Source: Agrobacterium tumefaciens (GTDB lineage: Bacteria > Pseudomonadota > Alphaproteobacteria > Rhizobiales > Rhizobiaceae). Taken from it: a stretch of 64,000 nt of DNA. Position 1 is the stretch's first letter; each line of letters begins with the position of its first letter. Of this stretch, positions 9,052 to 18,674 are shown piece by piece. The stretch covers positions 744,001 to 808,000 of the forward strand of contig NZ_CP039889.1 of NCBI RefSeq assembly GCF_005221325.1. Direction: 5' to 3'. The notes beneath the pieces were generated by a model that was not told the origin of the DNA, did no database searches, and worked only from the letters and a program-made list of their open reading frames with translations. The position numbers were made by a program, and so were the translations under genes.

Positions 9052-9654
9052 ATGGCGAAGAAAAAAATCCGTCTGGCAAATATTTTTGCCGTCGCTGCCA
9101 GCGTGGCGGCAAGCATTGCGACAACGGTATCGGCCGCACCGCTTGGCCTCGCCCAGAAGCCGGGTGCCGCTCGCCCAGGCCAGTTCATGCCGACAAGCCG
9201 CCCGACCATCGCGCCCATTGCCTTTGCGAAATTCTGCGACAGCGCCGCCGACCAGTGTGTCCGGATCGGCGATGGCGACATGGTGGAACTGACAAAACAG
9301 AAGCGCATGGAACTCCAGCGCGTCAATGCCGAGATCAACACATCGATCATTTACGCCAGCGAGCAGGACGGCGAAGACGACTGGAAGCTGAACCCGGCAA
9401 GCGGCGACTGCGATGATTTCGCGGTGACTAAGCGGCAGCGCCTCCTGCGCGCCGGCTGGCCCTCGGGCGCGTTGCGCATCGCAACGGCGCGCACGACCGA
9501 TGGTATCGGCCATGCCGTCCTGGTCGTCAGCACCAGCCAGGGCGATCTGGTTCTGGATAACCGCACCAATGTCGTCAAACCGTGGAAAGCGGTCGATCTG
9601 AAATGGATCAAGATCCAGTCGCATGAGAACCCGCGCGTCTGGCTGAAACTCTAG
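9052..9654 (+). CDS. BTLCP family transglutaminase-like cysteine proteinase
   Basis: This 200-residue protein matches the bacterial transglutaminase-like cysteine proteinases. A Sec signal peptide covers about residues 1-28, ending SAA. The catalytic triad is visible as Cys120 in GDCDDFA, His154 in GHAVLVV and Asp169 in LDNRTN. In other proteobacteria members process surface adhesins, or are found near type I secreted proteins and c-di-GMP signalling, but in rhizobia many stand alone, as here. Start ATG 9052 is supported by AAGGA just upstream. It is followed by a phosphatase gene with no sign of a shared operon. Confidence 0.88.
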   Translation: MAKKKIRLANIFAVAASVAASIATTVSAAPLGLAQKPGAARPGQFMPTSRPTIAPIAFAKFCDSAADQCVRIGDGDMVELTKQKRMELQRVNAEINTSIIYASEQDGEDDWKLNPASGDCDDFAVTKRQRLLRAGWPSGALRIATARTTDGIGHAVLVVSTSQGDLVLDNRTNVVKPWKAVDLKWIKIQSHENPRVWLKL

Positions 9655-9772
9655 GCCGCCGAACCCATCTCGTGTGCTTCGTTCGAGAAGGTTCCGACAT
9701 AGCTTCGGCGCATGATGCGTTGGCCGTTTCCAACGCCCTTGACCTTGTGCGGGAGAGACAGTATCGGCAGCT

Positions 9773-10564
9773 ATGCCCAAGGTATTCAACTGGATTCGCG
9801 GTCGTAAGCAACCAGCCCCCCGCGAAGACCGGAGGCGGCGCAGAATAGACCTTGGCGACAAGCCGGCCACCTTCCCCATTTACGCCATTGGCGACGTGCA
9901 CGGCAGCCTCGATCTGCTTTTGCAGGCGGAGCGGAAAATCCTCGCCGATCTGGGACCCGATCCCTCCCCCGCGCTGGTCGTCCTGCTTGGCGACTATGTC
10001 GATCGCGGGCGCGATTCCCGCGGCGTTCTCGAACATCTACTGCAAGCGCCGCCCGCGCCGCTTCGCCGTATCGCGCTTTGCGGCAACCATGAGCAGCTCT
10101 TCCATGAATTTCTCGAAAATCCGCAGGGAAACATGCACTGGCTGGACTTTGGCGGCCGCCAGACGCTTCTGTCCTATGGTGTCGATATCGACTATTTCAT
10201 GCACAAGGGCCGTCTCAGGCTGCAGCCATTCAGGGATGCCCTGCTCGGCGCGATCCCGCAGGCCCATCGCCAGCTTTTATCCAGCCTGCCCGTCTATGCC
10301 CGGATTGGCTCCTATATCTTCGTGCATGCCGGCTTGAGACCGGGATTGCCGCTGGATGCGCAAACCGATGAGGACATGCTGTGGATCCGTGAACCCTTCC
10401 TTTCACAAGGAGCAGGACTGGACCTCCTCGTTGTCCACGGGCACACGCCGGTTGAGCGACCGGAGACCGGCCCGCAGCGCATCGGCATCGACACCGGCGC
10501 CTTTACCACGGGCAGGCTCACCGTTCTCAGGCTCTCGGATGCGGGCCTGCATCTGATCGGCTGA
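9773..10564 (+). CDS. Metallophosphoesterase, serine/threonine phosphatase-like
   Basis: This 263-residue protein has the calcineurin-like phosphoesterase signature: GDVHG (Asp41, His43), GDYVDRG (Asp74, Asp77) and GNHE (Asn105, His106), followed by downstream metal-binding histidines in FVHAG and VVHGHT. It resembles the PrpA/ApaH-like bacterial PPP phosphatases that remove phosphate from proteins or dinucleotides. It has no signal peptide, so it should act in the cytoplasm. It ends 18 bases before the convergent dihydroxyacetone kinase gene. Confidence 0.88.
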   Translation: MPKVFNWIRGRKQPAPREDRRRRRIDLGDKPATFPIYAIGDVHGSLDLLLQAERKILADLGPDPSPALVVLLGDYVDRGRDSRGVLEHLLQAPPAPLRRIALCGNHEQLFHEFLENPQGNMHWLDFGGRQTLLSYGVDIDYFMHKGRLRLQPFRDALLGAIPQAHRQLLSSLPVYARIGSYIFVHAGLRPGLPLDAQTDEDMLWIREPFLSQGAGLDLLVVHGHTPVERPETGPQRIGIDTGAFTTGRLTVLRLSDAGLHLIG

Positions 10565-10582
10565 GCCTCGGTCAGATTTTTA

Positions 10583-12274
10583 TTAGTCCACACCCTCGAT
10601 AGCTTCGAGCCAGATGCCGACGGCGACCGCGCCCCCATCGGGATGGCCGACAGCCCGCTCACCGAGGTAACTCGCGCGCCCGAGCCGCGGCTTCATCGAG
10701 GCTGTCGCCTCTGCGCCCGCCAAGCCCGCCGCAACAGCGGATTGCCAGGCTTCTTTCGCCAAAGCGCCTGTCGCGAGCTTATTCGTGAAGGTTTCCACTG
10801 CCGGATGAAGCGCATCGATCATCGTGCGATCGCCCGGCTTCGCCCCACCCAGTTCCGAGATCGCGGCAACAGCCGCCGCGAATGCTTCCGCCATCTGTTG
10901 GGCTGTTGGCTCATCAATCCCTGCCAGTTGGCGCGAAGCGCGCATGAGACCTGTCGCATAGAAGGGGCCCGAGCTTCCGCCGATTGCCTTGCGCATCGCA
11001 TTCGCCATCGCCATCAATCCATCGGAGACGTCGCCGAAGCTCTCTTTCGGCAACGCAAGAATTGCCTCACCGCCACGCACCATGCTGGCGCCGAGGTCAC
11101 CGTCACCCGCGACGCTATCGAGCTGCGTCAGCCTGGGCTCTGCTGTTATCAGGGCTCTCGCAGCCCGTTCTGCTAGAGACTGCAGCCGATCGCCGGCCGC
11201 CGTCCTCTTGTTTGTCGCAATCACGGTCTTTTCGGCGTTTGCGGAGGGCAGAACCCGCTTGCGGTTCACCGCACCGCCGCTGGGCCATGCGCCGGCATCG
11301 GTTGGCGCATCGATGAGGCCGAGCGCTGCGTCGTCAACCTGCAGGACCGATAAGGAAAACCCCGGCATATCGAGGGCTGAAAGGAAAGTGCCGGCCCAGG
11401 CTCGCTCCACGACGATGCCTTTCGCCTCCAGCCGCGCGACCGCCGACCGTGCGACGATGGCGAGTTCCATCGGCGGCGTTGCCCCCAGGCCGTTGACCAG
11501 CAGTGCGACGCGATCTCCGCCGGTGAGCTTGCCATCGGCTTCGATCGTTTCGATCACCAGCTTCACGAGCGCGTCAGCCGAGGCGATGGGCATCCGCTGC
11601 ACGCCCTGTTCACCGTGGATGCCGAGCCCGACTTCGATTTCTGCCTCACCCAGCACGAAGCCCGGCTTGCCCACGGCCGGCAGCGTGCAGGAGCCCAGCG
11701 AGACACCCATGGAAGATAGCTTGGCGGCAGCGTCCCGGGCGATGCGGGCGACCTCATGGAGAGGAAGCCCCTTTTCCGCTGCGGCCCCGGCGAGCTTGTG
11801 CACGAGCACCGTTCCCGCAATCCCGCGGCGGCGATCGGCGGGAACCGTATCCTTCAAGGCAACGTCGTCGGCGACGACAACGATCTCGACAGGGATTCCT
11901 TCGGCTCTCGCCAGCTCCGCCGCCAAGCCGAAATTCAGCCGGTCGCCCGTATAGTTCTTGACGATGACGAGCGCACCGGCAGGGCCGGCCGCGGCCCTTA
12001 TGCCGGCAAGAACCGCATCGGTGCTCGGCGAAGTGAAGACATCGCCCGCCACTGCAACCGTCAGCATGCCCGCGCCGACATAACCGGCGTGGGCCGGCTC
12101 GTGTCCGCTGCCTCCACCCGAGAGCACCGCCACCTTGCGCTTTTCCGTCTCAGGCAGGCCGGACCTTATGACCACATTCTCATCCTGAAGCAGAATGGTT
12201 TGCGGGCTGAGCGCCACGACACCCTCCAGCATGTCCCGGACAACGGTTGATGGATCGTTGATGAGCTTCTTCAT
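10583..12274 (-). CDS. Dihydroxyacetone kinase, ATP-dependent DhaK-DhaL fusion
   Basis: This 563-residue enzyme phosphorylates dihydroxyacetone (or a related ketose/triose) with ATP. The DhaK half has GGGSGHEPAHAGYVGAGM near residues 53-70 and the substrate-linking His220 in LGIHGEQG. The DhaL half starts near residue 355 and shows the magnesium/ATP motif GDGDLGASM (Asp391, Asp393). The fused layout is that of the single-chain ATP-dependent kinases rather than the three-part PTS-dependent system, and no DhaM is present. It is a single gene. Its product feeds the triose pool shared with GlpD at the other end of the window. Related fused kinases also act on erythrulose or other ketoses. Confidence 0.9.
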   Translation of the reverse strand: MKKLINDPSTVVRDMLEGVVALSPQTILLQDENVVIRSGLPETEKRKVAVLSGGGSGHEPAHAGYVGAGMLTVAVAGDVFTSPSTDAVLAGIRAAAGPAGALVIVKNYTGDRLNFGLAAELARAEGIPVEIVVVADDVALKDTVPADRRRGIAGTVLVHKLAGAAAEKGLPLHEVARIARDAAAKLSSMGVSLGSCTLPAVGKPGFVLGEAEIEVGLGIHGEQGVQRMPIASADALVKLVIETIEADGKLTGGDRVALLVNGLGATPPMELAIVARSAVARLEAKGIVVERAWAGTFLSALDMPGFSLSVLQVDDAALGLIDAPTDAGAWPSGGAVNRKRVLPSANAEKTVIATNKRTAAGDRLQSLAERAARALITAEPRLTQLDSVAGDGDLGASMVRGGEAILALPKESFGDVSDGLMAMANAMRKAIGGSSGPFYATGLMRASRQLAGIDEPTAQQMAEAFAAAVAAISELGGAKPGDRTMIDALHPAVETFTNKLATGALAKEAWQSAVAAGLAGAEATASMKPRLGRASYLGERAVGHPDGGAVAVGIWLEAIEGVD

Positions 12275-12609
12275 GCCTTACTCCTCAATGCAGTGCGTCA
12301 GATAGCGGGCGGTATTGGCATTTGCTCGCGCTGGAGACGCGCAGATGCCGCTTGAACAGGGAACAAGCACGATCTCCCCCCCGATTGCAACCGCCGGACA
12401 TGCACGCGGAAGCTTCGAGCGCGGAACAGTACCAGCCCCTCGGCTGTGTAATTGTCAGCACACTTCTGGTCAGCCCGCTTCCAACATTGTATAGGACGCC
12501 GGTGATCTCTCTTCTTCTCGGCAGGCCGCCCCGTCGCGAAGACAATAGTGAAGTAACAAGACGCAACCCGCCATCTGATCAACCTCAACAACCAGCATCA
12601 AGGAAACAC
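12275..12609. other. Intergenic region, divergent promoters
   Basis: This 335-base gap separates the dihydroxyacetone kinase gene (minus) and an ArsB-type transporter gene (plus). A frame extending the transporter back to 12322 exists but lacks a ribosome site and reads as low-complexity polar sequence. No RNA gene or clear repeat was seen. Confidence 0.4.
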
Positions 12610-13863
12610 ATGAGCGCTGCGTATTATACGTCGGCCATTGCGGTCGCGACTGCGGCAGGGGTCGTTATCAGGCCTTTTCGGTGGCCCGAGGCCGTATGGG
12701 CCGTCGCCGGAGCGCTGCTGATCCTCGCGCTGGGCATTTTAAGCCCTGCGGAAGTCTGGTCGGGGGTGATCAAGGGTCTCGACGTCTACCTGTTCCTGAC
12801 CGGCATGATGCTGCTCTCCGAGCTTGCGCGGCGCGAAGGCCTGTTTGACTGGGTTGCCGCCGTTGCGATCTCTTATGCCAGAGGGTCATCGCGGCGCCTT
12901 TTCGTGCTGATCTACCTGATCGGCGTCATCGTGACCGCGCTTCTCTCCAACGACGCAACCGCCGTCGTCCTGACGCCTGCCGTTTATGCGGCCTGCCGCG
13001 CTGCCAGGGTCAAGGATCCTCTTCCTTACCTTTATATCTGCGCCTTCATTGCCAATGCGGCGAGTTTCGTGCTGCCGATCTCCAACCCCGCCAACCTCGT
13101 CATTTTCGCCGGCGGCGAGATGCCGCCGCTGTCCCGCTGGCTGGACACCTTCCTGCTTCCGTCGATTGCGGCAATCCTTGTCACCTTTATCGCGCTTTAC
13201 TGGTCGCAGCGGCGAGTGCTCGCCGAAGACACTGTCGCGGACCGGGTGGAACGCCCGACCCTCAGCCTACCCGCGAAACTGGCGGGTGTCGGCCTGCTGG
13301 CGACCGCTGCCGTGCTGCTGTCAGCCTCTGCATTCCACATGGATCTCGGCCTTCCGACGTTCCTCGCCGGCGTGATCACCACGGTGCTCGTTCTTGCCAT
13401 CGTGCGGCAGAACCCGGTGGAGATCATCAAGGATGTGAGCTGGGGCGTGCTGCCGCTCGTGGCCGGCCTGTTCGTCATCGTCGAAGCCGTCAGCCATACC
13501 GGCATCACCGCCGTCGTCGCCGAGCAGTTGAAGGCGCTGAGCCTGCATTCTGAGGCACAGGCCATCGGGATTGGCGGCGTGGCCGTCGCCCTTTTCTCCA
13601 ACCTCGTCAACAACCTGCCGGCTGGTCTCTTCGCCGCAAGCGCCGTTCAGGCTGCACAGGTGCCTGACAATGTCACCGCCGCCGTGCTGATCGGCGTCGA
13701 CCTGGGGCCGAACCTGTCGGTAACGGGGTCGCTTGCAACCATCCTGTGGCTTTCCGCGCTCCGCCGTGAAGGCCTGCATGTGAGCGCGCTGGACTTTCTC
13801 AAACTGGGCGTCGTTGTCATGACCCCGGCCCTGCTGGCGTCGCTTGCAACATTGCTTCTCTGA
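12610..13863 (+). CDS. ArsB/NhaD-type ion transporter
   Basis: This 417-residue membrane protein has about eleven predicted spans. It matches the ArsB/CitMHS ion transporter superfamily, with landmark polar-helix segments LLSNDATAVVLTPAVYAA in the first half and LFSNLVNNLPAGLFAA in the second, the pseudo-symmetric re-entrant loops of this fold. ArsB members export arsenite or antimonite; other members move sodium or dicarboxylates. There are no arsenic genes (arsR, arsC, arsH) next to it, so the substrate is open. ATG 12610 is chosen because AAGGA precedes it and the membrane domain begins there. Confidence 0.82.
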   Translation: MSAAYYTSAIAVATAAGVVIRPFRWPEAVWAVAGALLILALGILSPAEVWSGVIKGLDVYLFLTGMMLLSELARREGLFDWVAAVAISYARGSSRRLFVLIYLIGVIVTALLSNDATAVVLTPAVYAACRAARVKDPLPYLYICAFIANAASFVLPISNPANLVIFAGGEMPPLSRWLDTFLLPSIAAILVTFIALYWSQRRVLAEDTVADRVERPTLSLPAKLAGVGLLATAAVLLSASAFHMDLGLPTFLAGVITTVLVLAIVRQNPVEIIKDVSWGVLPLVAGLFVIVEAVSHTGITAVVAEQLKALSLHSEAQAIGIGGVAVALFSNLVNNLPAGLFAASAVQAAQVPDNVTAAVLIGVDLGPNLSVTGSLATILWLSALRREGLHVSALDFLKLGVVVMTPALLASLATLLL

Positions 13864-13894
13864 CACGCGCATGAGCACTTCTTGAGAGTGACGT

Positions 13895-13918
13895 GAAGCG
13901 GCGCCATTGCGCCGCTTC
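13895..13918. terminator. Bidirectional hairpin between convergent genes
   Basis: GAAGCGGCGC-CATT-GCGCCGCTTC is a perfect ten-pair stem between the transporter (plus) and a convergent secreted-protein gene (minus). It is followed by GGGTTT on the plus strand, so the U-run is weak, but the position fits a shared terminator. Confidence 0.65.
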
Positions 13919-13933
13919 GGGTTTCCTATCGGA

Positions 13934-14263
13934 TTACTCGTTGATCTTGTCGATAAGCTGCATGAGGATGTCCGAGCACGCCTTCATCGGCTCGTCGTCG
14001 GCACATTTGACATCGATCTTGATGTCGCCCTGCTCAAGCCGGAAATGCGCGCCTTTCGACGGCGGCGGAGGCGGCATATGGCCGCGTGGTCCGTCCTCAC
14101 CCGGACCGGTATCCCTCGGGCCGGGGTGGGGCGGCGGCGGAGGAGGCGGAGCATCGGGCCGGGCCACTCCATCCGCAGGACCGGGCGGTGGTGGCGGCTG
14201 TTGGGCAAAGGCGGTTCCCGCTGCGAGAAATATCGCAGCGCCTGCAATGATCAGCTTTTTCAT
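13934..14263 (-). CDS. Small proline-rich secreted protein
   Basis: This 109-residue protein starts with a clear Sec signal peptide (KKLIIAGAAIFLAAGTAFAQ, cleavage near residue 21). A proline-rich stretch with several runs of five to seven prolines follows, then a conserved-looking folded tail with two cysteines (VKCADDEPMKACSDILMQLIDKI). The layout suggests a periplasmic or surface protein with a flexible linker. I do not recognise a family. The mirrored frames on the plus strand are composition shadows of the GC-rich repeats. Confidence 0.65.
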   Translation of the reverse strand: MKKLIIAGAAIFLAAGTAFAQQPPPPPGPADGVARPDAPPPPPPPHPGPRDTGPGEDGPRGHMPPPPPSKGAHFRLEQGDIKIDVKCADDEPMKACSDILMQLIDKINE

Positions 14264-14492
14264 GGGGAGGGGCCTCTTGAGTTGGACAACGCAGAGAAAA
14301 CGGCCTCACGCCCCCTCAGTTGCCTACTGCAAAAAATAATTCTTGATTATTTGGGTCTGTCTCCTCGGACGCGACGGTCGGTTGGGATTTACGCGAAATA
14401 CGCGCTGGTTTTCCCTTAACAGCGGCTTGCGAAGCAACTTTTGCGTGCTTAAAAGGCGCACAGTCTCATTTGGCGTCACAGAGGACGAATTC

Positions 14493-16511
14493 GTGGAACA
14501 GACAACTACTCAGACCGGCAAGGGCCGGCGCAAGGCTCTATGGGCGGCGGTTGCAATCATTGCTGTTGCAGCAGCAGGTGTCGTGGGAGGCAAAAGCTTC
14601 TACCAGGCCAAGGTCAACGAACTCGTTGCCCGCAGCGGTGCCACGGCCGGCTCCGTGGAAGTCGATTTTCTCGGAAAAATCCATGTTCGCGATCTGACGT
14701 TGCCGCTTGAAGACGGCAAGAATATCAAGATTGCGGCCATCGACGGGCGTCCGAAATTGCCATTCCTGGACGGCGCGCTGGACATGAGCGACATCGCCAT
14801 CGACATGCCCGCCGGGAAAGTCTCGATGGCGCATGCGCGCGTCGAAAATGCCGCCTTTGAAAAGGCCGCGGCAGCAACCGATGGCAATGCCAATTCTCTC
14901 GTAAAGCGCATCGAGCGCTTCGCGGCGTCGCGCATCTCCACGCCGGAGCTGACCCTTACACAGTCCATCACGACCAGCGAGCAGAAGACCGTTTACAAGA
15001 ACGTGGCTTTCTCTGATATCGCCGGCGGCCGGATCGCCCGTTACTCCATCGACAATGCCAATTTCGACATCCAGATGGATCTGCCGGACAATAGCGGCGC
15101 GATGGAAAAGAAGCATATGGTCGTGTCGACGGGCGCCATTGCCGGTCAGGATATCGACGTCGCTTATCTCGCCCGGCTCTATACGGAAAAAGCCGGTCCG
15201 GAAGACAAGGATGCGAAACCTGTCTACGGTCCGCTGTCCGTCAGCGCGATTTCGTTCTCGGAAGGTGATGGCCGTTTCAGCTACGATGAAATCCGCAGCG
15301 ACGGCTTTACCGCCCGCATGCCGGCCGAACCGCTTCTGGAAACCATGAAAGCCCTTGCGGCAGACAAGAAGCCTGAAGAGCTGTCTCCGGAGGAACGGCA
15401 GGCTTATTTCAAGAAGATTCTCTCTGTTCTCGATATCGTCGGCAAGAGCAACATGCAGCTGCTCGGGTTCAAGATGGATGCGCCTGACGAAAGCGAGGCA
15501 GCGGCCGGCAAGAGGGTCAAGGCCACCATCGATCGTATCGACATGCAGATGGATGGCCGCAAGCTCGATTTCGGTCTGAATGGCATGTCGGTCGGAAATG
15601 GCGACGACACGATCAAATTCGATGAGGCAAGCCTCAAGGGTTTTAACTGGAGTTCGACGATCGAGGCAATTTCTGAGCTCGCCGGGCTCGATGATACGGA
15701 AATCGAAACCTTCCCGTTCAACCGTCTGATACCGGAGTTGGGCACGTTCCGCGTCGGCGGCATCAATGTCGATGTGGCCGCACCTGAAAAGTCGGACGAA
15801 GAGACGGACGAGGAAACGAAAGGCACGCCGGAGCGCATCAAGTTCACGCTCAAGAACTTCGAGATGGGGCTGACGAAGCCCTTCAATGGCATCCCGACGG
15901 ATATTAAAATCCGGCAGGACGATCTTTCCCTCCCCATCCCGGCAGATTCGTCGGAGGAGGTTTTCGTTGAGGCGCGCAAGCTGGGTATCGAGTCGCTCGC
16001 CCTGTCTTATGGCCTCTCCGCAGGCTGGGACGAACCCAACAAAAACCTGCTGATCCGGGAAATCTTCTTCAGCGGCAAGGATATTGGCAGCGTCAATTTC
16101 TCCGGTCTGGCCAGCGGATTTACGGAAGAGTTCTTCTCCTTTGACATCGGTCGGGCCCAGGCCGCGCTCTTCGGGCTGGCCGGTCGCGAAGTGAAACTCA
16201 CGATCAAGGACGAAGGTTTGATGGCCAAGGCGATCAAGCTCTATGCCCTGCAGAACGACATGACCGAGGAAGAAGTTCGCGCCACCCTGACATTGGTGGC
16301 AAGTGCCCTGCTGCAGCAGGTGGCGGCTGAACAGCCGAAGCTGCAAAATGCGGTGGAGGCGCTCGGCCGCTTCATCAGCACCCCGGGAACGCTGACGGTC
16401 ACGGTTAAGTCGACAGGTGCGAATGGCCTCGGCCTTCTGGATCTCGTCGCCGCCTCCGACAATCCGATGCTTCTGCTCGACAAGGTCGACATTCAGGCAA
16501 CCGCTGAATAA
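14493..16511 (+). CDS. Large membrane-anchored envelope protein of unknown function
   Basis: The likely start is GTG 14493, which has GAGGA upstream; it gives 672 residues beginning VEQTTTQTGKGRRKALWAAVAIIAVAAAGVVGGKSFY, that is a short cytoplasmic stub and one membrane helix at about residues 14-32. The remainder is acidic, with alternating strand-like segments and no Cys-rich or catalytic motif. The layout recalls AsmA-like or DUF945-like periplasmic proteins, but no signature is firm. It may be an inner-membrane protein with a large periplasmic beta-rich domain. It is a single gene followed by a terminator. Confidence 0.7.
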   Translation: MEQTTTQTGKGRRKALWAAVAIIAVAAAGVVGGKSFYQAKVNELVARSGATAGSVEVDFLGKIHVRDLTLPLEDGKNIKIAAIDGRPKLPFLDGALDMSDIAIDMPAGKVSMAHARVENAAFEKAAAATDGNANSLVKRIERFAASRISTPELTLTQSITTSEQKTVYKNVAFSDIAGGRIARYSIDNANFDIQMDLPDNSGAMEKKHMVVSTGAIAGQDIDVAYLARLYTEKAGPEDKDAKPVYGPLSVSAISFSEGDGRFSYDEIRSDGFTARMPAEPLLETMKALAADKKPEELSPEERQAYFKKILSVLDIVGKSNMQLLGFKMDAPDESEAAAGKRVKATIDRIDMQMDGRKLDFGLNGMSVGNGDDTIKFDEASLKGFNWSSTIEAISELAGLDDTEIETFPFNRLIPELGTFRVGGINVDVAAPEKSDEETDEETKGTPERIKFTLKNFEMGLTKPFNGIPTDIKIRQDDLSLPIPADSSEEVFVEARKLGIESLALSYGLSAGWDEPNKNLLIREIFFSGKDIGSVNFSGLASGFTEEFFSFDIGRAQAALFGLAGREVKLTIKDEGLMAKAIKLYALQNDMTEEEVRATLTLVASALLQQVAAEQPKLQNAVEALGRFISTPGTLTVTVKSTGANGLGLLDLVAASDNPMLLLDKVDIQATAE

Positions 16512-16532
16512 GCCGCCACCGTTCGACAAGAC

Positions 16533-16557
16533 CCGGAAGGCCCAGATGGCCTTCCGG
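16533..16557 (+). terminator. Rho-independent terminator
   Basis: CCGGAAGGCC-CAGAT-GGCCTTCCGG followed by TTTAT, 21 bases after the stop of the large envelope protein gene. The ten-pair stem also sits just before the convergent DUF2161 gene and may serve both. Confidence 0.75.
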
Positions 16558-16580
16558 TTTATGGAACGCACGCTTTCGCG

Positions 16581-17237
16581 TCAGATTGCCGGTTGCGGCC
16601 ATCTCTGCAGGGCTTCCTGCCCCGCCTCGGTCAGGCCATAGACACCGCGATCGAGCCGTTCGAACCAGCCATAGACATTCGCAAGCAGAATTTTGCCGGC
16701 ATCCGGTACGCTGGACCTGATCTGGCGCACGCGCATGGGGCCAGACGCCAGCGCCACCGCGCAGCCGAGTGCCTGCTGGCGGTAGGCGGTCATGATCGGT
16801 GCGCGTGTGCTGCCACCCACCGCCGGATCGCCGCGCCGCCTCTGGTGTTCACGCATGAGCCGCGAGCGCCGTTTCGGATTGGTGCGCGGCATTGGCGTCA
16901 CGGAGCCGACGAGAATGCTGACATCGCCGGTATCGGAAATTCCGAGCATGCCGATCCCGAGCCTGCGGCAGAGATCCCGGTAGCGTTTGTCGGCCTCACG
17001 GCCCCTGCCTCTGGCCGAAACCCGCGCCGCGATCCAGACCTCGTCTGCGATCGCCGCGCGATCGACGGCCTGCAGGATAAGTTCGAGATTAAAGCTCAGT
17101 TTCAGCTCGCAGATGACGACCACAGCCGGGTCGTCATCGCTGAGGCCAACGAGGTCACAACCACCAACTTCACCCTTGACGGTGTAACCGGCCTTTTCAA
17201 GAAAGCCTTTGACGGGCAGATAAAGCGACGTTTCCAT
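16581..17237 (-). CDS. DUF2161 family protein with PD-(D/E)xK nuclease-like fold
   Basis: This 218-residue protein begins LYLPVKGFLEKAGYTVKGEV and shows the PD-(D/E)xK pattern: Asp28 in GCDLVGL and Glu44-x-Lys46 in ICELKLSFN, then a helix of the nuclease core. Members of the DUF2161 family are described only as putative PDDEXK-type phosphodiesterases. The C-terminal 80 residues resemble a winged-helix-like segment (KILLANVYGWFERLDRGVYGLTEAGQEAL), which could bind DNA. The role is unknown. It lies convergent with the envelope protein gene and next to the polysaccharide island. Confidence 0.75.
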   Translation of the reverse strand: METSLYLPVKGFLEKAGYTVKGEVGGCDLVGLSDDDPAVVVICELKLSFNLELILQAVDRAAIADEVWIAARVSARGRGREADKRYRDLCRRLGIGMLGISDTGDVSILVGSVTPMPRTNPKRRSRLMREHQRRRGDPAVGGSTRAPIMTAYRQQALGCAVALASGPMRVRQIRSSVPDAGKILLANVYGWFERLDRGVYGLTEAGQEALQRWPQPAI

Positions 17238-17439
17238 GTACCAGCGGGTTCAACTGACGATCCGGCCCCTGAATACATCGATCCACCCACCGAGAACAAC
17301 CCTCGGCGCGCGCAATGGCGTCACCGATTGTCAGTCCCCTCGGCGGTCAGTCTGCGGCATGTCCGGGTCCGATTCGGAGACGAGCGTTCCGCCGGCCCGG
17401 CGCAATGTTTGGACGACATCCAACGGGGGAACTCATCCA

Positions 17440-18666
17440 TTATCCGGGCTTCCTGCCGTTCAGAATATTGTCCAGCACCATCATCTGCTGGCGATTCCAT
17501 TCTATGGCGTCCTCGAAGGCTTTGTTTCCCAGTTCCTGTCGCTGATCCCGGCTCGCGGCCAGCTGCAGGATTGCGTCGGCGAAAGCCTGATGGTTGTCAT
17601 CGCCGACAATGACCACACCGCGCTGGTATCGGTCCGAAAGTCCCCTCGCGCCTGTCCGGGTGCTGATCGTCGGAACACCTGCGGCCAGAGCATCGAGCAA
17701 TTTTATGTTGATGCCCGTTCCAAGCGTGATGGGATTGATCGAGAGCGGCGCACGGGTGAAGGCGTCCTTCAGATTATCGAAACGACCGAGCTTGAGAATG
17801 CCCTTCCCGTCCTCGATCTTGCCGCATATGCCGCCCGCAAGAACCAAGCTGATATCCGGCCGGGCCGCTCTCACCAACGGCATGATGTTTTTGAGAAACC
17901 CCTTCAGGGAAATGATATTGGCGTCATTTCCGGAGCCCAGAAACAGAAAGTCGCTCGGGGTGAAATCCTCCACCCTTCCGCCAAGATCGAGAATATGGCT
18001 GACCGTCGCGACAACCGGCGGCTCTACCCCCAGCCGCTGCCGAAACGCCTGTTCCTCTTCTTCCTGGATGGCGACAACCACGTCCGCACGGCGAAGAGCC
18101 CTGCGCTCCACCGCCGGCGGCACCGAGAACCAGTATCCATATTTGTTCGCGGTGTTGATGAAGGCCTTATGTCGGTCGGCGAAGGAATCATGGGTGTCGA
18201 GAATACGCAGCACATCATCCGGCAAACCCAGAAAGGCCCGCGAATGAAAGGCATATTCGACAATGACGGCATCGATGCCAAGCCGGCGCTGAATATCCCG
18301 AACCTGTCGGCCGATTTCCGGGTAATAGAACTCATCGAGGTGGTTATAAAAACCACTATCGCGGCCGAGCAGCCGGTGAACCTTTCGGACGGCCCGAAAC
18401 GCCGCCAAGCCAACGTCGAAGCCAACATCACCGGCAAGCCTGTTCCTGAAGCCACCTGCCTGCCGGGAAACGAGGTGCAAATGACCCGGCCCGAATTCCG
18501 CCTCATGCCCCGCCCGATCGAAATCGGCGGCGATCGTGCCATCGACATGGACAAAATGCACCTCGTGACCGAAGCTGCGCACGGCACGCGTCAACTGGAG
18601 AATCCTGCTCCGCGCACCCTCATTGGCGGGAACGACCGGAAATGCCGAGACGAAAGCGACCTTCAT
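17440..18666 (-). CDS. Glycosyltransferase, GT4-like
   Basis: This 408-residue protein has the two-domain GT-B fold. It opens MKVAFVSAFPVVPANEGARSR, a typical N-terminal donor-side loop, and its C-terminal domain carries the nucleotide-sugar part: SPITLGTGI-like segment near residue 315 (read here as NPITLGTGINIKLLDALAAGVPTISTRTGARGL). It is the last gene of a minus-strand polysaccharide operon (glycosyltransferase, short ORF, flippase, pyruvyltransferase, this gene) and starts eight bases after the pyruvyltransferase stop. The sugar added cannot be inferred. Confidence 0.85.
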   Translation of the reverse strand: MKVAFVSAFPVVPANEGARSRILQLTRAVRSFGHEVHFVHVDGTIAADFDRAGHEAEFGPGHLHLVSRQAGGFRNRLAGDVGFDVGLAAFRAVRKVHRLLGRDSGFYNHLDEFYYPEIGRQVRDIQRRLGIDAVIVEYAFHSRAFLGLPDDVLRILDTHDSFADRHKAFINTANKYGYWFSVPPAVERRALRRADVVVAIQEEEEQAFRQRLGVEPPVVATVSHILDLGGRVEDFTPSDFLFLGSGNDANIISLKGFLKNIMPLVRAARPDISLVLAGGICGKIEDGKGILKLGRFDNLKDAFTRAPLSINPITLGTGINIKLLDALAAGVPTISTRTGARGLSDRYQRGVVIVGDDNHQAFADAILQLAASRDQRQELGNKAFEDAIEWNRQQMMVLDNILNGRKPG

Positions 18667-18674
18667 GGCCGAAC

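Noticed and set aside
14538..16571. 677-codon minus-strand frame opposite the envelope protein gene
   Set aside because: Composition shadow; plus strand has a ribosome site, membrane anchor and terminator.
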